NCBI GenBank assembly: GCA_015256945.1
Contig: JABZLB010000019.1
Coordinates: 1-48,246, forward strand
Reading direction: 5' to 3'
DNA length: 48,246 nt
Source: Prevotellaceae bacterium
GTDB taxonomy: Bacteria; Bacteroidota; Bacteroidia; Bacteroidales; Bacteroidaceae
The notes beneath the pieces are model-generated. The model was not told where the DNA came from. It made no database searches and saw nothing but the letters and a program-made list of their open reading frames with translations. Position 1 is the first letter of the stretch, and each line of letters opens with the position of its first letter. Positions 16,517 to 24,056 of this stretch are shown one piece after another. The translations under genes were made by a program, and so were the position numbers.

Positions 16517-17491
16517 CTACACGTTGACCAGAAGCCAGCACATGTATGCCACGTAAACAGCTGCCAGAAAGACCCCCTCCCATCGCTGAACGCGATACTT
16601 TGTAAACGAGAACAGCCACAACAGTACCATTGAAAGTATCATCATCCACAGGTCTACCATGGTTATCCCCTGTATGGACATAGGATGGATAATACCTGTA
16701 AAACCAAGAATAGCCAAAATATTAAACACATTTGAACCCAACACGTTACCAATGGCTATTCCACTGTCGCCCTTACGGGCCGACACCACACTCGTTGCCA
16801 ACTCAGGTAACGATGTTCCTCCTGCTACAATAGTCAGACCTATTATCGCGTCGCTCACATTTAACGAGTGGGCTATCGCCGAAGCATTATCAACAAAAAT
16901 GTCCGACCCAGCCACTAAACATGCCAGCCCAATAACAATCAGCAGAACTGCTCTTACTGCACCAACAGGTTTTTCTGAAGAAGCTTCAGCCGGGTCTTTA
17001 CCTTCGCTACGTGCTCCACGAAGCGTCATCCACATAAAGCCTGCAAACAGCAATAGCAATATAATAGCATCAATTCTGCTGATATTACTGTCCATGCACA
17101 TTACTGTTAATGCCACCGAAGCCAGCACAGCAAAAGGTATATCACGCCTTACTGTAATACGTAAGATAGCAATAGGAGCCACCATTGCTGTACATCCTAC
17201 TATGAGAAGTGTATTGAAAATATTGCTACCAACTACATTTCCAACGGCTAAATCGGGCGTCCCATTGATGGCAGATAACAAACTTACAAAGAATTCAGGC
17301 ATTGAAGTACCTGCTGCTACAATAGTCAATCCGATGACAATCTGTGGCATTCCAAGCTTTTGAGCAATGCCTGCTGCACCAGTTGTAAGCCGGTCGGCTC
17401 CCCAAAGAACAATACCTATACTTATAATAAGTAATACAATTTGTAACCAAACTGATGCCGGAGCAAAAGTAAAAAGTATAAGATATGCCAT
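16517..17491 (-). CDS. Calcium/sodium antiporter (CaCA family, YrbG-like)
   Basis: The protein has the two inverted alpha-repeats of the Ca2+/cation antiporter superfamily. Each has a GTSxPE motif (VAAGTSMPEFFVS and VAGGTSLPELATS) followed by GNVxGSNxFN (GNVVGSNIFN and GNVLGSNVFN). About ten membrane helices flank a short acidic cytoplasmic loop (around SEGKDPAEASSEKP). The open frame extends to 17578, but that ATG lies upstream of the -7 box at 17523-17530. The ATG at 17491 (MAYLILFTFAP) is chosen, giving 324 residues. It exports Ca2+ or exchanges Na+ at the inner membrane. The genes for yhhQ and queF follow on the same strand. Confidence 0.9.
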   Translation of the reverse strand: MAYLILFTFAPASVWLQIVLLIISIGIVLWGADRLTTGAAGIAQKLGMPQIVIGLTIVAAGTSMPEFFVSLLSAINGTPDLAVGNVVGSNIFNTLLIVGCTAMVAPIAILRITVRRDIPFAVLASVALTVMCMDSNISRIDAIILLLLFAGFMWMTLRGARSEGKDPAEASSEKPVGAVRAVLLIVIGLACLVAGSDIFVDNASAIAHSLNVSDAIIGLTIVAGGTSLPELATSVVSARKGDSGIAIGNVLGSNVFNILAILGFTGIIHPMSIQGITMVDLWMMILSMVLLWLFSFTKYRVQRWEGVFLAAVYVAYMCWLLVNV

Positions 17492-17522
17492 AACTGTCAC
17501 CTGAAAATGCTTTAGAATTTCG

Positions 17523-17530
17523 GCAAAGGT
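17523..17530 (-). promoter_or_regulatory. -7 box of the antiporter gene
   Basis: TACCTTTG on the minus strand. It sits immediately after the hsp20 terminator U-run and decides the start of the antiporter gene at 17491. Confidence 0.7.
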
Positions 17531-17532
17531 AC

Positions 17533-17567
17533 AAAAAAAGCCCTGAATACTTACATATTCAAGGCTT
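17533..17567 (-). terminator. Intrinsic terminator on the hsp20 strand
   Basis: On the minus strand TAAGCCTTGAATATG is followed by AGTATTCAGGGCTTTTTTT: a stem of about 11 bp with one or two mismatches and a run of seven T. It ends transcription from the hsp20 side. Position 17568-17702 holds no gene. Confidence 0.85.
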
Positions 17568-17702
17568 AAAACTAACAATTACACAATTATATATCTGCCT
17601 TTTTCATGCAGTTATAACATAATCCTCTCTTTCATTTTTCCTCATTTGCATGGAATAACAGGAAGCAAAGTTCCTCCCAATATACCAATGAGGACAAAGC
17701 GG

Positions 17703-18113
17703 TTAACCAATTTCGATAGACCGTGTTATCTTATTGTTGTTAATATCTTTCTTAGGAAGTTCAACCGTAAGAATGCCATCAGCCACGCGTGCAGCAATTT
17801 TCTCCTTGTCTACATCATCAGGCAGGATAAGTGTTTGCTCGTATTTAGAATAGGCAAACTCACGGCGAAGATAGCGACCCTGCATCTCTTCGTCCTTTGA
17901 ATGTTTCTCCATACGCACGGTTAAATCGCCATCTGCATTAATGTTAACATCAAAGTCATCCTTTGTTAAGCCCGGAGCGGCAAGCTCTACTGTATACGAA
18001 TGCTCACTCTCCAGAACATTGATAGCAGGCGCTGTGGCGCTTGTACGATTCATATCATTGTTACTAAGAAAGTCGTTAAAAACTTCTGGAAGCCAATTGT
18101 TACGTGTATACAT
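17703..18113 (-). CDS. hsp20: Small heat-shock protein, Hsp20/alpha-crystallin family
   Basis: The 136-residue chaperone holds unfolded proteins in a refoldable state, usually as large oligomers in the cytosol. A short N-terminal arm (1-28) precedes the alpha-crystallin domain (about 30-125). Signature segments are YTVELAAPGLTKDDFDV, GRYLRREFAYSKYEQTLILP and DGILTVELPKK. A short C-terminal tail ends with ITRSIEIG, an I-x-I-like motif that links dimers. The length is normal. A CGACA-CGT-TGTCG palindrome lies 84 bp upstream of the start; no good -7 box is obvious, so a stress-specific promoter is possible. Confidence 0.95.
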   Translation of the reverse strand: MYTRNNWLPEVFNDFLSNNDMNRTSATAPAINVLESEHSYTVELAAPGLTKDDFDVNINADGDLTVRMEKHSKDEEMQGRYLRREFAYSKYEQTLILPDDVDKEKIAARVADGILTVELPKKDINNNKITRSIEIG

Positions 18114-18196
18114 AATCGTTATATTTTTAATAATTTATTATTTGCTTGTTGTTTACATTGCGCTTTATACAATCTTTATGCCTGTATTATTTTCTA

Positions 18197-18209
18197 CGAC
18201 ACGTTGTCG
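18197..18209. promoter_or_regulatory. Short palindrome upstream of hsp20
   Basis: CGACACGTTGTCG has 5-bp perfect arms around CGT. It lies where a heat-shock or stress operator could be, but it is a single site without known match. Confidence 0.25.
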
Positions 18210-18300
18210 CACACCAAAGACAAAATGACATTATACAATAATTATTCACCTCTTAAATAGCCATCATGCTCATATTTCAACTAAAAATATGCATAAATAC

Positions 18301-18330
18301 TTGCTATTTATAGAATTATAGCTACCTTTG
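18301..18330 (+). promoter_or_regulatory. Promoter of the leader/66-aa ORF/fimbrillin unit
   Basis: TTG at 18301-18303 is followed after 19 bp by TACCTTTG (18323-18330). Upstream lies a CATATTT/AAATATG hairpin (18271-18291), and TAAATAGC (18254-18261) pairs with GCTATTTA (18303-18310) across it. The right arm covers the spacer between -33 and -7. Confidence 0.75.
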
Positions 18331-18333
18331 CAG

Positions 18334-18650
18334 ACATCATTACGGCCATTAATTAAGTGGCTTTGAGAGTTTAATATACAAATTACGCTTCCTGTTACAG
18401 AGCAAATACAAATACGAGGTTAAAACAAACAGATAGTTCCCCGTAATCGACTGTGCAATAAAACAGTACAAATGTTGCAAAATTTTAACACTATTTATTT
18501 GGTAAATCCAAATAATTTATTACCCCCCCCACAGGTAGTACGCTGGTAAGCGTTTACCTTTATTTATTATTGTATACAAAGGCAAGGGATGGCCCTTACC
18601 GTTTTCCGTAAGCAAAGAACCTCAAGCTGGTTTTCTTTGCTCGCTTTTTT
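18334..18650 (+). ncRNA. Structured 5' leader or small RNA ahead of the fimbrillin unit
   Basis: From the promoter at 18301-18330 to the next start codon at 18730 there is no ORF. Stems visible in order are TTATTTGG/CCAAATAA (18495-18515), a run of eight C (18523-18530), GGTAA/TTACC (18545-18558), AAGGG/CCCTT (18584-18597), CTTAC/GTAAG (18595-18612) and AGCAAAGAA/TTCTTTGCT (18611-18641), the last followed by six T. The 18584-18597 and 18595-18612 stems share bases, so they exclude each other. This looks like an attenuating leader or an independent RNA of about 320 nt. I do not recognise a known riboswitch class. Confidence 0.45.
18611..18650 (+). terminator. Terminator-like hairpin inside the leader
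   Basis: AGCAAAGAA (18611-18619) pairs with TTCTTTGCT (18633-18641), with a further CC/GG pair inside. CGC and TTTTTT follow. No second -7 box is seen between it and the ORF at 18730, so expression downstream would need read-through. Confidence 0.7.
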
Positions 18651-18729
18651 GTGTACCTAAATTAACAGGACAAACATTAACAGGAAGCTTTTATTCACAT
18701 CAACATAATAGTTACAAAATTATCTTCAA

Positions 18730-18930
18730 ATGGGAAAAAAGGAATTTTACATTGCCCCATGGATGACAACCAGCTCCTTTAAATGGGAAAACGCGCTTTT
18801 ACAAACAAGTTTTAACGGTGGTCATAAGGCAGGAAAGGAAGAAGAGCCACCCGAAGAGTGGAATGGTGGCCATGACGACAACGGCGGTGGTGCAGGCTCA
18901 GGATGGGTAGCGCCCGACGATGGCGATTAA
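18730..18930 (+). CDS. Small 66-residue protein of unknown function
   Basis: The product has an N-terminal part with MGKKEFYIAPWM and a middle with NALLQTSFNGG. The C-terminal half is acidic and glycine-rich (EEEPPEEW, GGHDDNGGG, APDDGD). It has no signal peptide or membrane helix. The pattern M-x-K-x-Y-I-x-P followed by LL-x-x-S and a Gly/Asp-rich tail resembles short hypothetical proteins often seen next to Bacteroidales fimbrillin-like genes; that is recollection, not a search result. The ORF lies 76 bp upstream of the fimbrillin-like lipoprotein and after the leader terminator, in the same inferred transcript. Confidence 0.6.
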   Translation: MGKKEFYIAPWMTTSSFKWENALLQTSFNGGHKAGKEEEPPEEWNGGHDDNGGGAGSGWVAPDDGD

Positions 18931-19006
18931 CGTTAAGTAAGTTACAAACAAAAGTATAAAGAATGAGGCCAGCATGGTCTCAACTTAAATATTGAAAAGA
19001 AAAACA

Positions 19007-20680
19007 ATGAAAACAAAGTATTTTTTTCTGGCAGCAATGTCTGTCATAGGCTTTAGTGCCTGCTCAAACGACAATTCGCTCGATTCTGGTAATAGTAATT
19101 CAGGCGAAGGTATAGTTTTCGCAGGAACCAATGTCGCCGTAAAGCGTGATATGAGTGGATCACGTACATCAGCCGATTACGATCGTGATAATCATACGCT
19201 TACATTTTATTGGGAACCCAACGACAAAATATTCCTGAACGATAACAACAGTGCAACCACAGCCATAACGGCAAAACAGGCACGGGCTGGTTTCATATTC
19301 TATTCGGGAAACTATACGGCATCTACATACGATGTTTATTATACAGGAGCCAATGGCACAAGTTATAACACAGTAAATATTGCGACAAGCCAAACACAGA
19401 ACGCCCCAAACTCAACCAGTCACTTTGGTCAGGCTGGCGACTGCGGTACGGCACAGGCCACACGTCAAACTGGTGGGGGTTACAAATTTGACCTTACCCA
19501 CCATTCATCTTATCTGTGTTTCCTGCCTCGTACCACCAATGCTGCAGGAACCAACTGGGTAATGACACAAGTAAAGGTTACATCAGACAATAACATTGCC
19601 GGCACATACACGTTGTCAACAAGCGGTTTAAGCGGTACGGGAAGCAGCAATACCATCACACTTAACACCAACAACTTCGATGTTACCAATAGCCAAACCA
19701 GCCAGCCTACCAACGCTGCATTCATGGTTATTGCGCCTGGAACACACAGTCTGACGGTTGAATATACGGTAAAAAACACCGTTTCAAACGAAACTGCAAC
19801 CATTACCAAGACGCTAACACCGAATAAAAGCTATAACGCTAACACCGTATACCCTGTAACAGCCATGCTGTTTACCGATTACACAGCAGCTAAATACTAT
19901 CAGTGGGACGCCCCACAAGACATGTGGTATGGAAAGACACCTATTGACTATGTTACAGGTACTTACAACCTATCTGATTTTGTAACACCATCTGACCCCG
20001 ACAGAATGTCACAAGAAACGTACACAGGTGTAAACTATAATTATACTATAGATTATAGTGGAGGATCAATTTATTCAGGTACTACTACTTTATACCAGGC
20101 AAAAGCAACATCAAAGAATAATCCTACTATTCAGGAAATGGTATGGTTCAAAGACAAAGGCGATGCCCATTGGGATGACAACGCAGTATGGACATTCCGC
20201 GGAAAGTTGTATAAAGGGGGTATGTGGATCAAGAAGCCTGGCATTATTGCAGCAGAAAATGGAATAACTGAAGCTGCCATGAAAACCACATTCCCCAATC
20301 CTGTACAAAATGGAGGTTTTGAGATGCATGGAAGCACGAATAACACCATCGCACAAGGAACCCCCACAAATACTGCCAATTATTTCTTTTTACCAGCATT
20401 AGGATCATACTACGAGCAAGCCAGTGGCATTATCCGAATGTATGGTGGTGATCCCCAGCTAACTGATCCATTCAATGCTTCTCAACGACGTATCCGTGGA
20501 TTAGGTAAAAGTGGTATATTTTTTAGTTCATCTTCAAACAAAGAAGGTCCTATGTGTTTAACTTTCTCAAAAACTGCTATTGGCACAGCATCATACGGCG
20601 GTGTAGATTTACCATACAATCAAAAGATAGGAGTAGTAAACGTTGGTGCCATTAACATGAGTTCTATCGTTAATTTCTGA
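19007..20680 (+). CDS. Fimbrillin-like surface lipoprotein
   Basis: The 557-residue protein starts at the ATG at 19007. The frame is open back to a TTG at 18992, but only the ATG gives a clean signal peptide (MKTKYFFLAAMSVIGFSAC, lipidated Cys19). The mature protein is rich in Ser, Thr and Asn. Residues 30-300 contain fimbrillin features: EGIVFAGTNV, a YWEPNDKIFL strand typical of the W-x-x-x-D-x-I pattern, and the KTLTPNKSYNANTVYPVTAML turn where fimbrillin domains end. The 300-557 part (YQWDAPQDMWYG ... RIRGLGKSGIFF) is an extra domain resembling the C-terminal regions of large Prevotella fimbrillin-like proteins. A tip or adhesin role is plausible. It is followed by a strong terminator. 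Confidence 0.75.
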   Translation: MKTKYFFLAAMSVIGFSACSNDNSLDSGNSNSGEGIVFAGTNVAVKRDMSGSRTSADYDRDNHTLTFYWEPNDKIFLNDNNSATTAITAKQARAGFIFYSGNYTASTYDVYYTGANGTSYNTVNIATSQTQNAPNSTSHFGQAGDCGTAQATRQTGGGYKFDLTHHSSYLCFLPRTTNAAGTNWVMTQVKVTSDNNIAGTYTLSTSGLSGTGSSNTITLNTNNFDVTNSQTSQPTNAAFMVIAPGTHSLTVEYTVKNTVSNETATITKTLTPNKSYNANTVYPVTAMLFTDYTAAKYYQWDAPQDMWYGKTPIDYVTGTYNLSDFVTPSDPDRMSQETYTGVNYNYTIDYSGGSIYSGTTTLYQAKATSKNNPTIQEMVWFKDKGDAHWDDNAVWTFRGKLYKGGMWIKKPGIIAAENGITEAAMKTTFPNPVQNGGFEMHGSTNNTIAQGTPTNTANYFFLPALGSYYEQASGIIRMYGGDPQLTDPFNASQRRIRGLGKSGIFFSSSSNKEGPMCLTFSKTAIGTASYGGVDLPYNQKIGVVNVGAINMSSIVNF

Positions 20681-20790
20681 TACATTGCTAACAGAAGAAC
20701 ATTTGTGACGTGTCAACTAAAAAGGAGAAAACTAATGTTTTTCAGAATTGAATAAAGGCTGATTAGTACGTCACGAGGATTATTTAACGT

Positions 20791-20829
20791 AAGGAGGATA
20801 GAATATTTACAGTTCTATCCTCCTTTTAT
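20791..20829 (+). terminator. Intrinsic terminator of the fimbrillin unit
   Basis: AAGGAGGATAGAA (20791-20803) pairs perfectly over 13 bp with TTCTATCCTCCTT (20813-20825), followed by TTATTTT. Confidence 0.92.
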
Positions 20830-20942
20830 TTTACCCCCACAAAAAACCGATTACTGTATACTGCCAAATAAGAAATAATAATAGCCGCATGGATTTACAC
20901 TCATAAAAAACGCCCATATTTAATTATTTTTATCATTATGAA

Positions 20943-20956
20943 ATAACAATTGTTAC
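20943..20956 (+). promoter_or_regulatory. Putative Crp/Fnr (HcpR-like) operator of the DUF438 gene
   Basis: ATAACAATTGTTAC contains the perfect 12-bp palindrome TAACAATTGTTA and matches the hcp site at 11 of 14 positions. Its last base is 22 bp from the -7 box, placing its centre near -41. Confidence 0.6.
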
Positions 20957-20978
20957 CGCACATGCACTTGTTTATATC

Positions 20979-20986
20979 TACATTTG
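20979..20986 (+). promoter_or_regulatory. -7 box of the DUF438 gene
   Basis: TACATTTG lies 25 bp before the ATG at 21012. No TTTG -33 element is seen, as expected if an activator supplies contact. Confidence 0.7.
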
Positions 20987-21011
20987 CAAACAGAATTAAA
21001 ACAAAACAGAT

Positions 21012-22562
21012 ATGAACTATAAAATGAAAGATTATCTTCCACCGATGGATCCGGAAAAGTTGAAGGCCTTTTTTGAGATTGAGAATAAATTTAAAGCCGG
21101 AGAACTTTCAGCTGATGAAGCTCATCAGCAAATTAAAGAGCGTGTAGGAAAGGTTAGTGCCTATCATGTTGCGTATATCGAACAAACCATGACGGAGGAG
21201 ACCGACGACGAATGTATTCGTGAAGATGTACATGCCATCATTAATATGCTGGGAGATTTGATAGACAATACCATGCCCCACCTGCCTGCCGACCATCCTA
21301 TTATGCACTACCTTAAGGAGAACGAGGAGATGAAGCGTTTGCTTTTGGCTGTGGAAGACTTGGTGCAATATCCCATGATTAAGAACCAATGGCTTGAACT
21401 TTACGACCAAATCAGCCAATATCCATTACATTATAAGCGCAAGCAAAACCAGCTTTATCCTGTGCTTGAACAAAAGGGATTCACCCGTCCTACAACAACC
21501 ATGTGGACTTTCGACGACATGGTACGTGACGAAATAAGGGAGGCAGAACGTCTGTTACGGGAAGATAACGAGGAGGCTTTCATCAAACAGCAGGAACGTG
21601 TCTTGCTATATGCACGCGATTTAATGCAGAAAGAGGAGTTTATTCTCTACCCAACGTCAATGGCCTTGATAAGTGCTGACGAGTTCGATGAGATGAAAAG
21701 TGGTGACCAGGAAATAGGTTTTGCCTTCTTCAATGTAGAACATAAGCCCACCGAAAACAAAGAAGAAGCATCACCAAAAGTACAGGATGGTTTTGCCAGC
21801 GAGCTACAATCCCTGCTCGCTAAATACGGTTATGCAGCACAAGGAGACAACCAACTATTAGATGTTACAACAGGAAAGTTGAGCTTGGAGCAAATAAACC
21901 TGATATATCAACATCTGCCTGTCGACATCTCTTTTGTAGATGAGAACGAGCTTGTACGCTTCTATTCAGATACAAACCATCGTATTTTTCCACGCAGTAA
22001 AAATGTGATTGGGCGTGAAGTAATGAATTGTCATCCACGAAAAAGTGCACATATCGTTCGGGAGGTAATTGATAAGCTTAGGAGTGGAGAACAGGATAAG
22101 GCCGAGTTTTGGATTAATAAGCCCAACCTTTTCATCTATATAACCTATATTGCTGTCCGCGATAAGGAAGGAAAGTTTCGTGGTGTGCTCGAGATGATGC
22201 AGGATTGTACGCACATCCGTGCTTTAGAAGGCTCACAAACATTGCTTACATGGAGCAACAATGATACGGAAAATGCCAGCGAACAGCCCGCAGAAGAAGC
22301 GGTTAGCCATCATGAAGCTAAGGACGAAGATACATTATCGTCACCCATAACCGATATTACGCCTCAAACTCGCTTAAAGGATTTGCTTAAGCAATACCCG
22401 TCACTTAAAGGTCGTTTGCCTGAAATTGACCCTAAATTCAAGATGCTTAATTCGCCTTTAGGCAAGTTAATGTTGGGGAAAGTAAATGTACAAATGATGA
22501 GTGAACGCTCGGGCGTTCCCCTCGATAAATTGATTGAAAGCATCAATAAACTTATCAACTGA
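21012..22562 (+). CDS. DUF438-hemerythrin-PAS-DUF1858 protein
   Basis: The 516-residue cytosolic protein has four parts. Residues 13-60 are a DUF438-type helical region. Residues 70-240 are a hemerythrin-like helical bundle with candidate ligands His95 in DHPIMHYLKENEE, His140 in PLHYKRKQNQLYP, and Glu208/Glu209 in QKEEFILYP. Residues 300-410 are a PAS domain (ISFVDENELVRFYSD ... FRGVLEMMQD). Residues 448-514 are a DUF1858 domain. Such proteins are thought to sense or handle redox or nitrogen-oxide signals; the exact ligand is not known. An operator matching those of hcp and the RIC gene sits at 20943, which suggests shared control by the Crp/Fnr protein at 44121. The ATG at 21024 is a possible alternative start. 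Confidence 0.88.
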   Translation: MNYKMKDYLPPMDPEKLKAFFEIENKFKAGELSADEAHQQIKERVGKVSAYHVAYIEQTMTEETDDECIREDVHAIINMLGDLIDNTMPHLPADHPIMHYLKENEEMKRLLLAVEDLVQYPMIKNQWLELYDQISQYPLHYKRKQNQLYPVLEQKGFTRPTTTMWTFDDMVRDEIREAERLLREDNEEAFIKQQERVLLYARDLMQKEEFILYPTSMALISADEFDEMKSGDQEIGFAFFNVEHKPTENKEEASPKVQDGFASELQSLLAKYGYAAQGDNQLLDVTTGKLSLEQINLIYQHLPVDISFVDENELVRFYSDTNHRIFPRSKNVIGREVMNCHPRKSAHIVREVIDKLRSGEQDKAEFWINKPNLFIYITYIAVRDKEGKFRGVLEMMQDCTHIRALEGSQTLLTWSNNDTENASEQPAEEAVSHHEAKDEDTLSSPITDITPQTRLKDLLKQYPSLKGRLPEIDPKFKMLNSPLGKLMLGKVNVQMMSERSGVPLDKLIESINKLIN

Positions 22563-22596
22563 ATGCTTCTGTAACATATTATACAAATAATACTTC

Positions 22597-22636
22597 AAAA
22601 CCTATGGAATATTAGTAAGCATTTCCATAGGTTTTT
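22597..22636. terminator. Bidirectional terminator
   Basis: AAAACCTATGGAA (22597-22609) pairs over 13 bp with TTCCATAGGTTTT (22623-22635). It lies between the convergent DUF438 gene and the hydrolase gene. Confidence 0.92.
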
Positions 22637-22664
22637 TCTATGATATTCAAAATTAAGATTACAA

Positions 22665-23918
22665 TTAATGATTGTTGTTTGTAACCTTATTAATCCACGT
22701 GCACACATCATTCATCACCTCTTCAGACATAGTTTCGTCTATATTTACATCATCCAACGGATTGCCTGTGGGGCTATGCTGGAAAAGATGATTCAACCCT
22801 GGATATATTTTAATAACGTTTTTGCTGTTATGTGGCAGGCCGTTTTGTAGTGACTGCATATTAAATTCGGCAGGAACATTTAAATCATTACTACCGCTCA
22901 AAGCCATAACCGGACATTTTATTAATGGCAAAAACTTTGAAAAATTCATATCAAGAGCTAATCTCATCCACAAACTATTATCCTTTGAAAGCAATAATTG
23001 TCGCGTTTCTGCTACACTGTGTACCACATCTTCTTTTGCACCCTGCACCTTACTCAGCCCATTTAGTTGTAGCATCATAAGCGTATCAAACTTACATGCC
23101 GGCCCAGCCAGACTGACAATAAAGTCGGCATTGCCCCCGGCCCCGAGCATATAGGCGATGCTTCCGCCCTCGCTGTGCCCTAAAATACCTACGCAAGAAA
23201 ACTTCTTAAGACCTCGGAGGTATTTAATTCCTGCTAAAGCGTCCGTGGCCAAAGCCGCTGTTGTGGCCGAAGAAAAGTCGCCCGTCGACTGCCCTACTCC
23301 CCTGTCGTCATAGCGCAATGAGGCTATTCCATGGCGCGCCAGCCTGTCGGCAAGAACTAAAAAGGGCTTATGTCCCATCAGTTCCTCATCTCTATTCTGA
23401 GGGCCGCTGCCCGTAACCATAAGCACTACCGGCACTTTTTGCCCCTCCTTATAGCCTTCAGGGTAAGTTAATGTGCCTGAAAGTGTAACCTTTGCCGATT
23501 GATTTTCAAATTGAACATTCTCTACTCGATAATGAAAAGGCGGCTTAGGCTCCTGCGGTCGTTTCAGAACAACCTCACCTTTATTAAATATAAGCTGTGT
23601 TATAAAACCGTTTTGGCTGAACGTTCCTTCAATAACACCGTTCCGTAAACGCCCGGCATAATGCAGCCCTATCTGTGTCATGGCTACGTTGAGCGAATCA
23701 TTTTCCAGCACATTCACTGTGAGGGGAAGCCCCTTTACCCCTTGTTCCATCACATCAAGCTTTACCGAACGTTCCGCTTCATTTACGTGTAGTATGAGTG
23801 TTAACTTTTGTGGGCCAGCAGATAATACGCCTTTCCATGTGCCGTCAAGGCTCTGAGCCCCAACCTGTATCGATGCCGTCAACATCAGTATCAAAAAGAA
23901 ATATATTGCCTTTTTCAT
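22665..23918 (-). CDS. Exported alpha/beta hydrolase (S9-like esterase or peptidase)
   Basis: The 417-residue protein has a signal peptide (1-21, ending QVGA-Q). A beta-rich N-terminal domain of about 100 residues begins SLDGTWKGVL, as in many Bacteroidetes hydrolases. The alpha/beta-hydrolase domain runs from about 140. Catalytic elements are the nucleophile Ser249 in GILGHSEGGS, the acid Asp in LSGSNDLNVP and the histidine in PGLNHLFQ. TGSGPQNRDEEL and LRYDDRGVGQS are typical of periplasmic esterase or dipeptidyl-peptidase-like members. The substrate is not determinable. It is divergent from the wHTH gene at 24057. A -7 box (23923-23930) ends only 4 bp before the ATG. Confidence 0.88.
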   Translation of the reverse strand: MKKAIYFFLILMLTASIQVGAQSLDGTWKGVLSAGPQKLTLILHVNEAERSVKLDVMEQGVKGLPLTVNVLENDSLNVAMTQIGLHYAGRLRNGVIEGTFSQNGFITQLIFNKGEVVLKRPQEPKPPFHYRVENVQFENQSAKVTLSGTLTYPEGYKEGQKVPVVLMVTGSGPQNRDEELMGHKPFLVLADRLARHGIASLRYDDRGVGQSTGDFSSATTAALATDALAGIKYLRGLKKFSCVGILGHSEGGSIAYMLGAGGNADFIVSLAGPACKFDTLMMLQLNGLSKVQGAKEDVVHSVAETRQLLLSKDNSLWMRLALDMNFSKFLPLIKCPVMALSGSNDLNVPAEFNMQSLQNGLPHNSKNVIKIYPGLNHLFQHSPTGNPLDDVNIDETMSEEVMNDVCTWINKVTNNNH

Positions 23919-23922
23919 ATTA

Positions 23923-23930
23923 CAAATATA
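23923..23930 (-). promoter_or_regulatory. Possible -7 box of the hydrolase gene
   Basis: TATATTTG on the minus strand, separated from the ATG (23918) by only 4 bp. If used, the mRNA would be almost leaderless. Confidence 0.4.
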
Positions 23931-24025
23931 CGTGCTTTGGCTGAAATATTGATAATTCTGTCAGTTTTTCCACCCGAAAACATAAAAATAGCAATATCTA
24001 TAACCTGAAATTGCCGGAAAACGAC

Positions 24026-24033
24026 TATATTTG
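24026..24033 (+). promoter_or_regulatory. -7 box of the membrane wHTH regulator
   Basis: TATATTTG lies 23 bp before the ATG at 24057, in the divergent spacer with the hydrolase gene. Confidence 0.6.
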
Positions 24034-24056
24034 AAGCGCAAAAATATTCAAGTATC

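Noticed and set aside
18254..18310. Invertible promoter as in Bacteroides phase variation
   Set aside because: The arms are only 8 bp, they do not flank the whole promoter, and no recombinase gene is near.
20699..20718. AACATTTGTGACGTGTCAAC as a fourth Crp/Fnr operator
   Set aside because: It resembles the operator half, but it lies just after the fimbrillin stop codon, far from any -7 box and on the wrong side of a terminator.
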